This document shows positions 16,943 to 25,017 of a stretch of DNA of 51,970 nt, one piece after another (position 1 is the stretch's first letter; each line of letters starts with the position of its first letter). Both the position numbers and the translations under genes were made by a program. The stretch is from an uncultured Lachnospiraceae bacterium (GTDB lineage: Bacteria > Bacillota > Clostridia > Lachnospirales > Lachnospiraceae): contig CAMWLJ010000011.1 in the NCBI GenBank assembly GCA_947175055.1, forward strand, positions 1 to 51,970, read 5' to 3'. The notes below the pieces were generated by a model that was not told the origin of the DNA, searched no databases, and worked only from the letters and a program-made list of their open reading frames with translations.

Positions 16943-17026
16943 CTATCCATGACCATGCCTTTCTCATGATCCAATGCACGGATTTTGTATCACCTGCATC
17001 GATACATGTCTCTATCTTGTATCTTC

Positions 17027-17062
17027 TATCAAACAGTATAAACCAATTTATGGTTTTGATAA
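17027..17062 (-). promoter_or_regulatory. Promoter with nested inverted repeats
   Basis: Minus strand TTATCA (17057-17062), 16-bp spacer, TATACT (17035-17040). The spacer holds AAACCA/TGGTTT (17040-17045, 17051-17056). A wider pair TATCAAA/TTTGATA (17027-17033, 17055-17061) encloses it. This layout suggests a repressor operator over the promoter of the 16942 gene and its neighbours. Confidence 0.5.
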
Positions 17063-17090
17063 ACACTATTCTATATCGTGTTACGACCCA

Positions 17091-18449
17091 TCACTGTTTT
17101 TCCATTTTCTTAAAGATTCGCACAAGTACCGCTATCGCTGCCGCACATAAGATCCACTCCGTGACTGGCTGGGCATAAGGCAGCCCATACAGCGGAAACA
17201 GATAATTAAGTATATACAACGCCGGAATCTCCAACACGATCTTCCGAAGCAGCGCAAAGACCAGCGACTTCTCCCCCATACCGCAGGACTGGAAGACACC
17301 CACCGCAATAAAATCCATACACATAAATGGCAGTTCCAGGCAGAATCCCCGCAAGAACCGCTCCCCGTAAGCGATGATCGCTTCATTGCGCATGAAAAGA
17401 GCCGTGATCTGTCCGGCACCCAGATAATATCCGGCTGCCACCACTGCCAGGAAAGCGACCGCGATCCGCACCGTAAAGAACAGCGTCTTTTTCATGCGTT
17501 TTACATTCCCGCTGGCATAGTTATAACTGATCAGCGGCATAATGCCCTGGGACAGACCAAAGGCGACCTGCATAGGTACCATATTGACTTTCTGCACGAT
17601 CCCCATCGCCGCCACCGCATCTGAACCGTAAGACGCCGTGAAATTGTTGAGGACCGTCATGCCCGTCACATTCAGCAGGTTCTGAATGGCGGCCGGAATG
17701 CCGACTCCGCACACACCCATGACTACCCGCCTGTCCGGCCGGAACATGGACGGCCTGATACACACATAGGTATCTCCTCTTTTCTTCCATAATAAAAAGA
17801 AAAAATAGCCGCAAGCGACACAGTTAGAAAGCATCGTTGCAAGTCCTGCCCCGGCAGCACCCATATTCAATCCCATGGGCAGCACAAAGAAAGGATCCAG
17901 AATAATGTTCAGCAGACACCCGCTCATAGTCCCGATACTGGCATGCAGGGAGGCACCTTCCGACCTTACCATATACGCCATGACCACATTTAAGATCGCT
18001 GGAACCGCTCCGAACGACACCGTCCATTTCAGATACTGCGCCGTAGCCGCCACAGTCTCCGCATCCGCACCCAGTACATGCAGCAGCGGATTGTGAAAGA
18101 TCGTGTAAAGCAGCGAAAACAACACACCGGCTATCAGCGTACAATAAAATCCAAACGCTGAGCTTCGCCGCACCAGCCCATGATCCCTGCTGCCCAGCGC
18201 ACGGCTCATCATACTGGAGGTGCCCACGCCAAACAGGTTGTTCACCGCATTAAATGCAAGCAGCACCGGCGCCGCCAGCGTCACGGCCGCATTCTGCACC
18301 GGATCGTTCAGCATCCCTACAAAATAAGTGTCCGCCAGGTTATAGATCACCATCACAAGAGAACTGAGTACCGTCGGTATGGACAGCGTCATCACGGCTT
18401 TCTGTACAGGCATCTCCTCAAACAGGGCAACTTTCTTCGTATCTTCCAT
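17091..18449 (-). CDS. MATE family efflux transporter
   Basis: A 452-residue polytopic protein of the MatE family (Na+ or H+ coupled multidrug export), with about 12 membrane segments in two similar halves. Recognisable pieces are IPTVLSSLVMVIYNLADTYFVG at the start, AFNAVNNLFGVGTSSMMSRALG, and the second-half equivalent GIPAAIQNLLNVTGM. Full length. ATG 18449 has AAAGGA 13 nt upstream. Upstream it is separated from spoVAD by a terminator and an R5-R4 repeat block. Substrate unknown. Confidence 0.93.
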   Translation of the reverse strand: MEDTKKVALFEEMPVQKAVMTLSIPTVLSSLVMVIYNLADTYFVGMLNDPVQNAAVTLAAPVLLAFNAVNNLFGVGTSSMMSRALGSRDHGLVRRSSAFGFYCTLIAGVLFSLLYTIFHNPLLHVLGADAETVAATAQYLKWTVSFGAVPAILNVVMAYMVRSEGASLHASIGTMSGCLLNIILDPFFVLPMGLNMGAAGAGLATMLSNCVACGYFFFLLWKKRGDTYVCIRPSMFRPDRRVVMGVCGVGIPAAIQNLLNVTGMTVLNNFTASYGSDAVAAMGIVQKVNMVPMQVAFGLSQGIMPLISYNYASGNVKRMKKTLFFTVRIAVAFLAVVAAGYYLGAGQITALFMRNEAIIAYGERFLRGFCLELPFMCMDFIAVGVFQSCGMGEKSLVFALLRKIVLEIPALYILNYLFPLYGLPYAQPVTEWILCAAAIAVLVRIFKKMEKQ

Positions 18450-18513
18450 GGCTTTTCCGGATCCTTTCTTTTGTCAGCTTATAAGTTTCTTATATCATTT
18501 CTCTATTGCTTAC

Positions 18514-18604
18514 TAAACACCCATATCCTACATTTTACTTCTACAGTAAACTTACATCATGCTCAGCCTGCCGTCGGGCAGGCCACATGTCCATCCTAGT
18601 AATA
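18514..18604 (-). repeat. R5 plus R4 repeat block upstream of the MATE gene
   Basis: R5 (TAAACACCCATATCCTACATT-type, 18514-18534) is followed within 6 bp by R4 (18541-18604), giving a contiguous element. In the MMPL region the same two parts are separated by about 115 bp. The R4 part lacks the CTATGAAAG hairpin. This block and the downstream terminator fill the gene-free stretch 18450-18792. Confidence 0.75.
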
Positions 18605-18667
18605 TATTAGACTATTGTATCACTATTTGGCCCATGGAAAACAGGAAATTCGCAAAATTTTGTCAAA

Positions 18668-18703
18668 CACAAAAAGGGACAGCACCTTTTTGATACAGTC
18701 CCT
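18668..18703 (-). terminator. Rho-independent terminator after spoVAD
   Basis: Minus strand AGGGAC-T-GTATC, loop AAAAA, GGTGC-T-GTCCCT, followed by TTTTGTG. The stem spans 18675-18703, about 90 bp past the spoVAD stop. Confidence 0.85.
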
Positions 18704-18792
18704 CTCATTTTATTACCATAGTCACCCGGCCTTGCTCGTGCACCCGCTCCTGCAGCTGCTCTTTAGCCGGCTGTCCACAAACATATACCGCA

Positions 18793-19809
18793 CTATCCCT
18801 CGTAATGCTCCAATACTACGCCGTGCGCAATTCCCGGAATGCTCTGCCCCTCATTGAAGCTGGTCTTGCTAAGGAGTGCACCCGTGGGCAGGAAGAGTAC
18901 GCGCTTCCAGACACCCTCTTCCAATTTCTTCAGAATATAGGCCGACAGCACCACCGCACTGCACCCGCATCCCGAACCGCCCGCATTGGTATCCTGTCTC
19001 TCACTGTCGAAGATCTCAATACCGCAGTCCATATGCTGCTTCGTGATGTCAATCTGCACTTCCGCCAGCAAATCGAAAAGAAGCTGCTGACCCACCGTAC
19101 CCAGATCTCCGGTTATGATCTTGTCATAGTAATCCGGCTGCCTGCCGAAATCTTCCAGATGCTGTCTGATCGTGTCCGCAGCGGCAGGGGCCATACAGGC
19201 TCCCATATTCATGGAGTCCTTTAAACCGTAATCCACGATCTTGCCAATGGTAGCCCCGGATATCACTGCCCGCACCTGGCTGCCCGGCTGCGCCGAGAGC
19301 AGGAAGGCCCCGCTGCCAGTCACCGTCCAGGTAGCTGACTTCGGCCGCTGGTTGCCATAGGCCAACGGAAACCGGAACTCTTTCTCCGCGCTGGCAAAAT
19401 GACTGGACGTGATACAGGCTGCCTTTTCCGCGAACATGCCCGCTACCGCCATGCTCCCCATGGTCAGAGACAGGCCACAGGTCGAACAGGCGCCGTACAG
19501 TCCCACATGAGGAAGCTGATAGCCAGCCAAACCGAAACTGCTGGCGATAGACTGCCCCAACAAGTCTCCGGCAAAGACAAGCTGCAGATCTTTCTTCTTG
19601 AGTCCGGCCTTTTCCAGCGCGATCTCCAGCGCTTCCTTCTGCAGACTGCTCTCCGCATCCTCCCATGTATCGGCCCCGAATTTATCGTCGTAACCAACCC
19701 TGTCAAACAACTGGCCCATAGGGCCGGCGGCCTCCTTGCTCCCCACGATGGAACCACTGCTGATGATATATGGTTTATTCATAAACTGAAGACTTTGTTT
19801 TCCCAACAT
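18793..19809 (-). CDS. spoVAD: Stage V sporulation protein AD
   Basis: A 338-residue thiolase-fold protein of the SpoVA dipicolinate channel. Motifs include KPYIISSGSIVGSKEAAGP at the N-terminus, GACSTCGLSLTMGSMAV, GDLGTVGQ and the Gly-rich NAGGSGCGCSAVV. SpoVAD binds dipicolinic acid directly in Bacillus. ATG 19809 follows GGAGGAGATAGGAA. Unlike the usual spoVAC-spoVAD-spoVAE order, this gene is alone: a hypothetical gene lies upstream, a terminator downstream, and spoVAE is about 5 kb away. It has its own sigma-G promoter, as expected for forespore expression. Confidence 0.95.
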   Translation of the reverse strand: MLGKQSLQFMNKPYIISSGSIVGSKEAAGPMGQLFDRVGYDDKFGADTWEDAESSLQKEALEIALEKAGLKKKDLQLVFAGDLLGQSIASSFGLAGYQLPHVGLYGACSTCGLSLTMGSMAVAGMFAEKAACITSSHFASAEKEFRFPLAYGNQRPKSATWTVTGSGAFLLSAQPGSQVRAVISGATIGKIVDYGLKDSMNMGACMAPAAADTIRQHLEDFGRQPDYYDKIITGDLGTVGQQLLFDLLAEVQIDITKQHMDCGIEIFDSERQDTNAGGSGCGCSAVVLSAYILKKLEEGVWKRVLFLPTGALLSKTSFNEGQSIPGIAHGVVLEHYEG

Positions 19810-19902
19810 TTCCTATCTCCTCCACACTTCTACAGATTATCAGATCATCGCCCAAACATTATGGTCATTGATAAGTTGATATGTTAAGTTCATAGATGAA
19901 GA

Positions 19903-19932
19903 TAGTATGTATCCTATTATATTGCTTTATAC
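19903..19932 (-). promoter_or_regulatory. Sigma-G-type (forespore) promoter for spoVAD
   Basis: Minus strand GTATA (19928-19932), exactly 18 bp, CATACTA (19903-19909). This matches the published sigma-G pattern GHATR-N18-CATNHTA at every defined position. Transcription would start near 19896, about 87 nt before the spoVAD ATG. An overlapping TATAAT at 19914-19919 lacks a good -35. Confidence 0.75.
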
Positions 19933-19970
19933 CTATATGTCTCCGTTATGCTGTTAGCTTTTCGTTTTTA

Positions 19971-20054
19971 CCTCCATTCCGAAGCGCCACAAACTCTAAC
20001 TGAACTTGTTTCGTTTGTTGAACTAAATTGCTCATCAGAGAATTTATTCAACCT
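19971..20054 (-). repeat. R1 repeat copy e (84 bp), not followed by a gene start
   Basis: Matches 42923-43006 with about seven differences over 84 bp. It starts AGGTTGAATAAATTC on the minus strand, which includes the TGA stop of the DUF3781 gene, and ends GCTTCGGAATGGAGG. The ATG inside the end opens only a seven-codon frame, so this copy does not start a gene. The sigma-G promoter of spoVAD lies 39 bp further on. Confidence 0.85.
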
Positions 20055-20299
20055 TTTTCCTTATGAGCCGTAATGATCGTATAACTATACGCATTTACCG
20101 TTATAATACAATTATCTACCTTTACATACCAATTTTTCCCGTTTCGTATAATAACAGCATTAGCAGAATTGATTTCTGTTTTACACCAGTCAACCACATC
20201 ATCTGTATCTAAAGACAGGTTTCTTTTAATACGATTTATGCCTAATTCGGTTGTATGTAATTTATCTAAATTCTTTAGTAACTCATTATCTGCATTCAT
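20048..20299 (-). CDS. DUF3781 family protein
   Basis: An 83-residue protein of unknown function. NLDKLHTTELGINRIKRNL, DDVVDWCKTEI, GKNWYVKVDNC and TVNAYSYTIITAHK match what I know of DUF3781, a small family widespread in gut Firmicutes. ATG 20299 is chosen because GGAGG lies 5 nt upstream; the frame to 20311 overlaps that site. The gene is more A+T rich than its neighbours. It is sandwiched between two R1 copies, one providing its ribosome site and the other its stop, which suggests a recently moved cassette. An extended -10 (TGATATAAT, 20440-20448) may serve it. Confidence 0.75.
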   Translation of the reverse strand: MNADNELLKNLDKLHTTELGINRIKRNLSLDTDDVVDWCKTEINSANAVIIRNGKNWYVKVDNCIITVNAYSYTIITAHKEKG

Positions 20300-20304
20300 T
20301 GAAT

Positions 20305-20360
20305 CCTCCATGCCAAAGCAGCTTTTGCAAAATCAGCACATCAGTATGATTGTTCAACCT
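20305..20360 (-). repeat. R1 repeat copy f (diverged)
   Basis: Minus strand starts AGGTTGAACAATC, contains TGATGTGC, and ends GCTTTGGCATGGAGG, with the DUF3781 ATG 5 nt later. The ends fit the R1 family; the middle has diverged. Confidence 0.55.
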
Positions 20361-20462
20361 ATTCTCCTCGTATTTTTCTCCGTTTTTAATCCGGAGGACA
20401 CAGAACCTATTGGTTTTATGACCAGTTCCTCTGCAAAATATTATATCACAATGAGATAGTGT

Positions 20463-20490
20463 TTGCACTCCTACACACAACTGCTATAAT
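20463..20490 (+). promoter_or_regulatory. SigA-type promoter for uxaC
   Basis: Plus strand TTGCAC (20463-20468), 16-bp spacer, TATAAT (20485-20490), start near 20497. The gene-free stretch 20300-20686 contains this promoter, the cre-like box, R1 copy f and a leader of about 190 nt with a small GCGGGC/GCCCG pairing. Confidence 0.7.
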
Positions 20491-20500
20491 AATACTATAA

Positions 20501-20514
20501 TGTAAATGCTTACA
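20501..20514 (+). promoter_or_regulatory. cre-like box (CcpA catabolite repression) at the uxaC start
   Basis: TGTAAATGCTTACA is a near-perfect palindrome and matches the cre consensus TGWAANCGNTNWCA at all but one defined position (T for C at position 7). It begins about 4 nt after the predicted start, a classic position for repression. Confidence 0.65.
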
Positions 20515-20686
20515 CAGAAGCGGGCACGACTACCGCCCGAAACGGACACTGCACGTTACTACTCATGATGCCCTGATCATGGTCGTTTCCGATCACACTT
20601 ATGATACGTCGGAGCTTACCACCATCGACAACCGGGTCGCAGTACTGTTTTTGTCAACCAAGAACCCAAAGAAAGGACGTTACACA

Positions 20687-22093
20687 ATGAAGACATTTAT
20701 GGATCAAAATTTTTTGCTGCGCACGGAATGTGCCAGAAAGCTCTACCACGATTTTGCAGAACCTATGCCCATCCTGGACTATCACTGCCATATCAGCCCG
20801 CAGGAAATCGCACAGGACAAACAATTCACCGATATCACTGAGGTCTGGTTGGGCGGCGACCATTACAAATGGCGGCAGATGCGCTCCAACGGCGTAGACG
20901 AAGCTTACATCACCGGTGACGCCCCGGCCCGTGACAAATTCCAGAAATGGGCCGAGACTCTGGAGAAACTGATCGGCAATCCCCTGTATCACTGGTCCCA
21001 TCTGGAACTGCAGCGCTTTTTCGGATATTACGGACACTTAAACAGTGAAACCGCAGAAGAAGTATGGCAGCTTTGCAATGCTAAACTGCAGGAACCGCAG
21101 ATGAGCGTGCGCGGCCTGATCAGGCAGGCCGGCGTCACACTGCTGTGTACCACGGACGATCCGGCAGATACGCTGGAATGGCATGATAAGATCAGAGAAG
21201 ACGAGAGCTTCGACACGCAGGTACTTCCGGCATGGCGCCCTGATAGATCCCTGAATGTAGATGCTCCTGCTTTCGCCGATTATATCAGACAATTGGAAGC
21301 TGCAAGCGGCATCACCGTTAAGACCTTCTCCGACTTAAAAGACGCCTTGAAGAATCGTATGGAACATTTTCACCAAAGAGGCTGCCTGCTGTCCGATCAC
21401 GGTCTTGACTATGTGATGTATACCCCTGTCGGCGATGCCGAAGCGGAAGCCGTTTTCCAGAAGGGGCTGCGCGGCGAGCCGCTGACTCCTGCAGAGATTG
21501 CCGGATACAAGACCGCCTTAATGCTATTCCTGGGACGGGAATACCATCGGCTGGGCTGGGTGATGCAGCTGCATTACGGCTGCCGCCGCAACAACAACAG
21601 CAGCATGTTTGACAAGACCGGCCCCGACACCGGCTTCGACTGCATCAGTAGCTACGCGCCTGCCGACCAGCTTGTGGGCTTCCTCAATGCACTCTCGGTC
21701 ACGGATGAATTGCCCAAGACGATCCTGTACTCCCTGAATCCGAATGACAACGCAGTCATCGACTCCGTAATCGGCTGCTTCCAGGATGCTTCCGCCGTGG
21801 GCAAACTGCAGCATGGCTCTGCGTGGTGGTTCAATGACCACAAGGCCGGAATGATAGAACAGATGACCTCTCTGGCAAATATGGGAATGCTCGCGAATTT
21901 CGTAGGCATGCTCACCGATTCCAGAAGTTTCCTCTCCTATACAAGACACGAGTATTTCCGCCGCATTCTCTGCGACTTGATCGGTGGTTTCGTGGAAGAA
22001 GGCGAATACCCTTATGATGAGAAGGTGCTGGAAAAGATCGTGAAAGGGGTCTGTTACGAGAATGCCGTGAGGTATTTTGGGTTTGATCTGTAA
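20687..22093 (+). CDS. uxaC: Glucuronate (uronate) isomerase
   Basis: Converts D-glucuronate to D-fructuronate and D-galacturonate to D-tagaturonate, the first step of uronic acid breakdown. Length 468 residues, as in E. coli UxaC. Amidohydrolase-fold metal motif YHCHISPQEIA, WLGGDHYKWRQMR, TTDDPAD, LHYGCRRNNNS, and SLADMG-like LANMGMLANFVGMLTDSRSFLSYTRHEYFRR are all family hallmarks. The frame is open back to 20579, but AAAGGA and homology favour ATG 20687. It is a lone gene: no uxuA, uxuB or kdgK nearby. The cre-like box indicates catabolite repression. Confidence 0.96.
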   Translation: MKTFMDQNFLLRTECARKLYHDFAEPMPILDYHCHISPQEIAQDKQFTDITEVWLGGDHYKWRQMRSNGVDEAYITGDAPARDKFQKWAETLEKLIGNPLYHWSHLELQRFFGYYGHLNSETAEEVWQLCNAKLQEPQMSVRGLIRQAGVTLLCTTDDPADTLEWHDKIREDESFDTQVLPAWRPDRSLNVDAPAFADYIRQLEAASGITVKTFSDLKDALKNRMEHFHQRGCLLSDHGLDYVMYTPVGDAEAEAVFQKGLRGEPLTPAEIAGYKTALMLFLGREYHRLGWVMQLHYGCRRNNNSSMFDKTGPDTGFDCISSYAPADQLVGFLNALSVTDELPKTILYSLNPNDNAVIDSVIGCFQDASAVGKLQHGSAWWFNDHKAGMIEQMTSLANMGMLANFVGMLTDSRSFLSYTRHEYFRRILCDLIGGFVEEGEYPYDEKVLEKIVKGVCYENAVRYFGFDL

Positions 22094-22115
22094 ATGCAGA
22101 TCTGCTATGAGAAGG

Positions 22116-22151
22116 AAGGGTGAAAATCCGGCAAGATTGACTTTCACCCTT
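22116..22151 (+). terminator. Terminator hairpin between uxaC and the PPTase gene
   Basis: AAGGGTGAAA (22116-22125) pairs perfectly with TTTCACCCTT (22142-22151), loop 16 nt. Only a short T-rich tail follows on the plus strand. It may act on both converging transcripts. Confidence 0.65.
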
Positions 22152-22187
22152 TCATTCCATACAGCTATTGATAGACATGTCTGTATA

Positions 22188-22925
22188 TCAGAACACCACC
22201 GGCTCCATGTTCTGCACCGTCTCGCTGTTCGCCTGACAGCACACCGCCGCCCGATACCCGGGAATATCCTCGTATTCCTTCATACGATACACCACATTCC
22301 CGGAACCATATTCCACCCGGGCTATATCCGTCTTAGCATCCACGATCACCGAGAAATCCTTAAGCGGCAGCGTCATGCCTTTGCCCGTCACCTTTAAGAA
22401 GCTCTCCTTCATCGTCCACATGCGGAACATTCTCTTCGTGACTTCTTCCTCATCTATCCCGCCGTGTTCTTTGACGCCTTCGACACAGACTTTCTGTATA
22501 TTCTCTACGTCCTCCTGTCTCCTGTACAGGAATTCCAGTTCCTGCTCCGTATAGAAGCGCTCCGCCACCTTAAGCTTTCCCGGCCTGATACGTTCAATAT
22601 CATTGCCGACAGGGCACTCCCCTATACTGCACAGGGCATAATCCCCCGAATGGGACAGGGAAAAGTGGATTTCCGGGTAATCCCGAAAAGAAGGTTTCCC
22701 CCACGCCCCAAACACATACTCCATGTCCTGTTCCCTGAGGCCTGACCCGTAAATCCTGAGCGCATGGTCAAGTGCAAGACCCGCTCCCATACTCCTTTGC
22801 CTGTCCTTTTTGAGTTTCAGCCGTGCGATCCTCTTCTGTCTGCAGGGTGACAGGAGACGCAGCTTTTCCTGATAAAGGTTCCTGTCTTCAAACTGTGTCA
22901 CATCAATATAATATGTGTAGACCAT
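22188..22925 (-). CDS. 4'-phosphopantetheinyl transferase, Sfp type
   Basis: Transfers the phosphopantetheine arm of CoA to carrier proteins. 245 residues from ATG 22925, which has GGAGGT 9 nt upstream; a longer open frame to 23033 overlaps the helicase gene and is rejected. Motifs: HFSLSHSGDYALCSIG, the Mg-binding VGNDIERI and WTMKESFLKVTGKGM. The Sfp length, rather than the short AcpS form, suggests secondary metabolism or broad carrier use, but no NRPS or PKS gene is in the window. The start lies 7 bp after the stop of the helicase gene, so the two are probably co-transcribed. Confidence 0.92.
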   Translation of the reverse strand: MVYTYYIDVTQFEDRNLYQEKLRLLSPCRQKRIARLKLKKDRQRSMGAGLALDHALRIYGSGLREQDMEYVFGAWGKPSFRDYPEIHFSLSHSGDYALCSIGECPVGNDIERIRPGKLKVAERFYTEQELEFLYRRQEDVENIQKVCVEGVKEHGGIDEEEVTKRMFRMWTMKESFLKVTGKGMTLPLKDFSVIVDAKTDIARVEYGSGNVVYRMKEYEDIPGYRAAVCCQANSETVQNMEPVVF

Positions 22926-22932
22926 ACTGCAC

Positions 22933-25017
22933 CTACCTCCGGTTCCGGTCATGGGGATATCGATGCATGGAACGCCGTACCCGGTCGTCCTTGACTCCAC
23001 TGTGATAACAGTCCTGACAGATCGGAAAATCATAATCCCAAGGCAGCGTCACGCCGCAGCCCCGGCACTTCTTCTCGAACTGCCCCTTGTCATCCTCCAG
23101 CATCTCGCCGATCACGGACTGCGCCCACTCCCTGTTCACCGCCACCTCTTCCTTGTCGATCTCCCAGTTCATCCTGCCGGAAAACTGAGTATATAAGTCG
23201 AGCTGTTTATAATAGGATTCCAATCCCTCCAGTGTAAAATCCTGGGGCAGCATCGGACAGTTATGGTCTTCCGTCGGCTTCTCACAGTACCACAGCCACA
23301 GTCGCAGCACTTCCCTGTCCTTCACGTCAAAGGGACAGGTGATCAGGGACAGCACAAATTTCCTGTCCTCCATATAGGACAATTTCCTGCGATAATTCTT
23401 CAGATAACGGTATTTCTTCACACTCTCCGCCATAGAGATCTTGTCGTAGAAAGCCAGATTCTTCGTGCCCTCCCAGGCCTCAATGATCTCATCCAGTTCC
23501 ATATCGATATCCAGAAGCACCTCCGGGAAGCCCGTCCTCGCCTTGGTGAGCGGCTGCAGCGGTTCCTCCAGCTTCTTACCGATATATTCCACATCCAGTG
23601 CCGACTGCACGTACCCAACATCATAGAAACCGTACCGTCCCGCACGGCCGGCGATCTGTCTTATCTCCTCCGCCTCCAGGCGCCGCTTGTCCGTGCCATC
23701 AAACTTAGACGTATTCATAAAGACCACCCGCCGGATTGGCAGATTGATCCCCATGCCGATCGCATCTGTAGCCACCACCACCTGATTGACGCCTTCTGTA
23801 AAAAGGCGTACCTGTTCCCGTCTCGTCTGAGGCGGCAGGTTGCCGTAGATCACGCTGGCTTTGATTCCCCTGCTCTCCAAGGTCGCCGCGATCGCCAGCA
23901 CATTTTTCTTGGAAAAGGCGATCAGGGCGTCTCCCGGCTCCACATCTTTGCTCATGTCGAAACGCTTCGGGATAAATTCCAGCTTCGTGTTTCGCTCGTG
24001 ATAGACTGTCTCATAAGAATCGCCGCACCGTTCGATCATCTTCACCAGAAGCTGCTGTGCCGTGCCGGAACAGCACACGTGAATCTCCTCCGCACGGATA
24101 CCGAGAATGGCCCTCGTCCAGAAGCTGCCCCGGTTCTCGTCCGCCATCATCTGCGCCTCATCGATCACCGCAATATCATAGATCTCCCGGATATCCATGA
24201 TCTCTACCGTGGATGCCTGCACGAAACTGCCCGGAGTGCGGATCGATTCCTCACCGGTGATCATACTGCAGGGAATGCCAGCCGCCGTCATCCTGTCATA
24301 GACCTCCAACGCCAGCAGACGAAGCGGCCCCAGGTAGATACCGTGATAGGCCTGCTTTAACCGCTGCAGCGCCTGAAAGGTCTTACCGCTGTTGGTAGGC
24401 CCGATATGCAGGATAAAATGACGCTCCATACCTCTGGCCTCCGGATACTGTTTCTCCGGCTCCGCCTCCATCAGTTCCTCGATTCGCTGGCCCACCAGAT
24501 ATTGCATATACTCTTCTCTGTAGATCTCGTAGAGAGACCTGCTCCGCAGCAGCTGCGCAGCCCCCGGCATATGCAAGATATCCTCCGGGTTCGCGCCGGC
24601 TGCCATTTTACGCAGGAATGTAATATCCAGTCTGGCCAGCATACGCAGCGCATGTCTGTATTTCTTCAGCAGCCTGATCTCCTTGCTTCCCACCGTATAG
24701 CCGATGGCCGCCGCTTTCTTGTGCAATTCCTTCATATCGGCCAGCACCTGGTGGTTCTCCTGGCCCCTCTTGCGGGCGATACGCCGCTCCAGCTGCCCAA
24801 TCTGCTTCTCACAGCCCTTCAGGAACCGCCGCTGTTCCCTATCCTCAAATTCCAGAAAAGTCTGCAGATAAACTGCCCAGACAGATTCCGGGATATCCGC
24901 TACATTCTGTTCCTGCTCTTCCTCCGCTCCCTGTGCGGTTCCATCCGTCCGTTCAGGAGCATTCTCTCTGTTCTCCTGTTCCCTGTGTCTCCTATGTCTT
25001 GTGTGTCTTCTCGCCAT
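22933..25017 (-). CDS. Suv3-like superfamily 2 RNA/DNA helicase with C-terminal zinc ribbon
   Basis: A 694-residue SF2 helicase closest in motif style to mitochondrial Suv3. The N-terminal 200 residues are charged and helical. Motif I is HIGPTNSGKTFQAL near residue 210; the next motifs include LGPLRLLALEV, VIDEAQMM (motif II), SGTAQQLL, VIYGNLPPQTR, ATDAIGMGINLP and QIAGRAGRYG (motif VI). A C-terminal four-cysteine ribbon (CRGC ... CQDC) near residue 665 is an addition not typical of Suv3. ATG 25017 has GGAAG upstream. Suv3 works with an exonuclease on RNA in mitochondria; no partner nuclease is encoded here, and the role in this bacterium is unknown. Confidence 0.88.
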   Translation of the reverse strand: MARRHTRHRRHREQENRENAPERTDGTAQGAEEEQEQNVADIPESVWAVYLQTFLEFEDREQRRFLKGCEKQIGQLERRIARKRGQENHQVLADMKELHKKAAAIGYTVGSKEIRLLKKYRHALRMLARLDITFLRKMAAGANPEDILHMPGAAQLLRSRSLYEIYREEYMQYLVGQRIEELMEAEPEKQYPEARGMERHFILHIGPTNSGKTFQALQRLKQAYHGIYLGPLRLLALEVYDRMTAAGIPCSMITGEESIRTPGSFVQASTVEIMDIREIYDIAVIDEAQMMADENRGSFWTRAILGIRAEEIHVCCSGTAQQLLVKMIERCGDSYETVYHERNTKLEFIPKRFDMSKDVEPGDALIAFSKKNVLAIAATLESRGIKASVIYGNLPPQTRREQVRLFTEGVNQVVVATDAIGMGINLPIRRVVFMNTSKFDGTDKRRLEAEEIRQIAGRAGRYGFYDVGYVQSALDVEYIGKKLEEPLQPLTKARTGFPEVLLDIDMELDEIIEAWEGTKNLAFYDKISMAESVKKYRYLKNYRRKLSYMEDRKFVLSLITCPFDVKDREVLRLWLWYCEKPTEDHNCPMLPQDFTLEGLESYYKQLDLYTQFSGRMNWEIDKEEVAVNREWAQSVIGEMLEDDKGQFEKKCRGCGVTLPWDYDFPICQDCYHSGVKDDRVRRSMHRYPHDRNRR

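Noticed and set aside
20579..20686. N-terminal extension of uxaC from an upstream in-frame ATG
   Set aside because: No ribosome site at 20579, the extra residues are not found in UxaC, and AAAGGA fits ATG 20687.
23263..24360. A 365-codon plus-strand open frame opposite the Suv3-like helicase gene
   Set aside because: Antisense to helicase motifs; composition is that of a complementary-strand shadow.
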